The notes beneath the pieces were generated by a model that searched no databases, had not been told where the DNA came from, and saw only the letters and a program-made list of their open reading frames with translations. From Flavobacteriaceae bacterium GSB9 (GTDB lineage: Bacteria; Bacteroidota; Bacteroidia; Flavobacteriales; Flavobacteriaceae): DNA of 64,000 nucleotides. The stretch covers positions 1,550,001 through 1,614,000 of the forward strand of contig CP062007.1 in assembly GCA_022749295.1 (NCBI GenBank), given 5' to 3'. Shown here one piece after another: positions 63,801 to 64,000 of this stretch (position 1 is its first letter; each line of letters opens with the position of its first letter). A program made the position numbers and the translations under genes.

Positions 63801-64000
63801 ATGAAATCAGTATTAAAATTACTCATTGGAGTTTTTGCGTTTTGCAATATTATTTTTGCAAATGCACAAATTACCTTACATACCATTGGCGATTCTACAA
63901 TGGCCGATTATGATGAAAATACTACGGACAAAAGAGGTTGGTCTATGATGTTCCAACAGTTTTTCACATCAGATGTTTCTGTTAACAACCGTGCAAAAAG
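63801..64000 (+). CDS. SGNH/GDSL esterase, rhamnogalacturonan acetylesterase-like (3' end cut by window)
   Basis: Sixty-six codons are visible. A signal peptide (LLIGVFAFCNIIFANAQ) is followed by TLHTIGDSTMADYDENTTDK, in which GDSTMA is the catalytic-serine block I of SGNH hydrolases, and KRGWSMMFQQFF, which is typical for the CE12 group that deacetylates rhamnogalacturonan. It follows the pectinesterase on the same strand after 74 bases, so pectin de-esterification continues beyond the window. Family is good; substrate is inferred. Confidence 0.85.
   Translation, partial: MKSVLKLLIGVFAFCNIIFANAQITLHTIGDSTMADYDENTTDKRGWSMMFQQFFTSDVSVNNRAK

Noticed and set aside
1-64000. tRNA, rRNA, CRISPR or intact mobile element
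   Set aside because: No cloverleaf-like sequence, direct-repeat array, transposase or integrase was seen in any gap or gene.

Overview
The window is a chromosomal stretch of a Bacteroidota bacterium, almost certainly a member of the Flavobacteriaceae. The supporting signs are: AT-rich, tightly packed genes on both strands; Bacteroidota-type -7 promoter boxes (TAnnTTTG) ahead of several genes; a type IX secretion C-terminal sorting domain; a one-protein hybrid two-component regulator (HTCS); and many small families typical of flavobacteria (DUF5522, DUF4230, DUF4136, GSCFA, DUF1573). I saw no rRNA, tRNA, CRISPR array, intact insertion sequence or phage module. Most of the window is vertically inherited core genome, with accessory character at the right end.

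Layout. 1-5.3 kb: end of a DUF1573 protein, an aspartyl protease with a PDZ domain, an aminotransferase overlapping murB, and an ECF sigma factor with its RskA-like anti-sigma factor. 5.4-6.1 kb: a decayed aquaporin gene. 6.2-11.2 kb: glycosyltransferase, second ECF sigma factor, NRAMP-related transporter, lipA and gap. 11.3-24.8 kb: two hybrid histidine kinases, lpxK, a Nif3-like protein, a coiled-coil protein whose zinc ribbon has lost its cysteines, msrA, a methyltransferase, lipB, a YqaE-type protein, a LuxR-tailed membrane regulator, DUF1573 and lysS. 25-35 kb: an outer-membrane-like protein, a four-gene minus-strand run (HExxH mini-protein, ACC-deaminase-like enzyme, glucosaminidase, hemL), an unusually small DUF5522 gene, DUF4136, a nuclease pseudogene, an aromatic amino acid hydroxylase, an enoyl-CoA hydratase, a rhodanese and DUF4230. 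35.5-46 kb: TPR kinase/response regulator pair, PQQ-like propeller protein, GSCFA protein, alaS, M23 peptidase and MerR regulator. 46-52.9 kb: LemA and two TPM-domain proteins, a first KDG kinase, the GTPases der and era, and an FKBP isomerase.

The right end (53-64 kb) is a pectin/uronate catabolism region: KDPG aldolase and a second KDG kinase; a divergent LacI-type repressor; a giant HTCS sensor-regulator; a secreted CE8 pectinesterase with a sorting tail; and the start of a GDSL rhamnogalacturonan-acetylesterase-like enzyme cut by the window edge. The enzymes would de-esterify extracellular pectin, and the cytoplasmic pair would turn 2-keto-3-deoxygluconate into pyruvate and glyceraldehyde-3-phosphate.

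The most notable signal is regulatory. A perfect 30-bp palindrome sits on the lacI promoter so that its arms form the -7 boxes on both strands. A related 16-bp palindrome overlaps the -7 box of the pectinesterase promoter. A third palindrome, differing in one symmetric position of the core, lies in front of the KDG kinase. Together they suggest one LacI regulon joining intracellular KDG metabolism to the extracellular pectin enzymes. Two multiply damaged pseudogenes (aquaporin, thermonuclease family) show recent gene decay.
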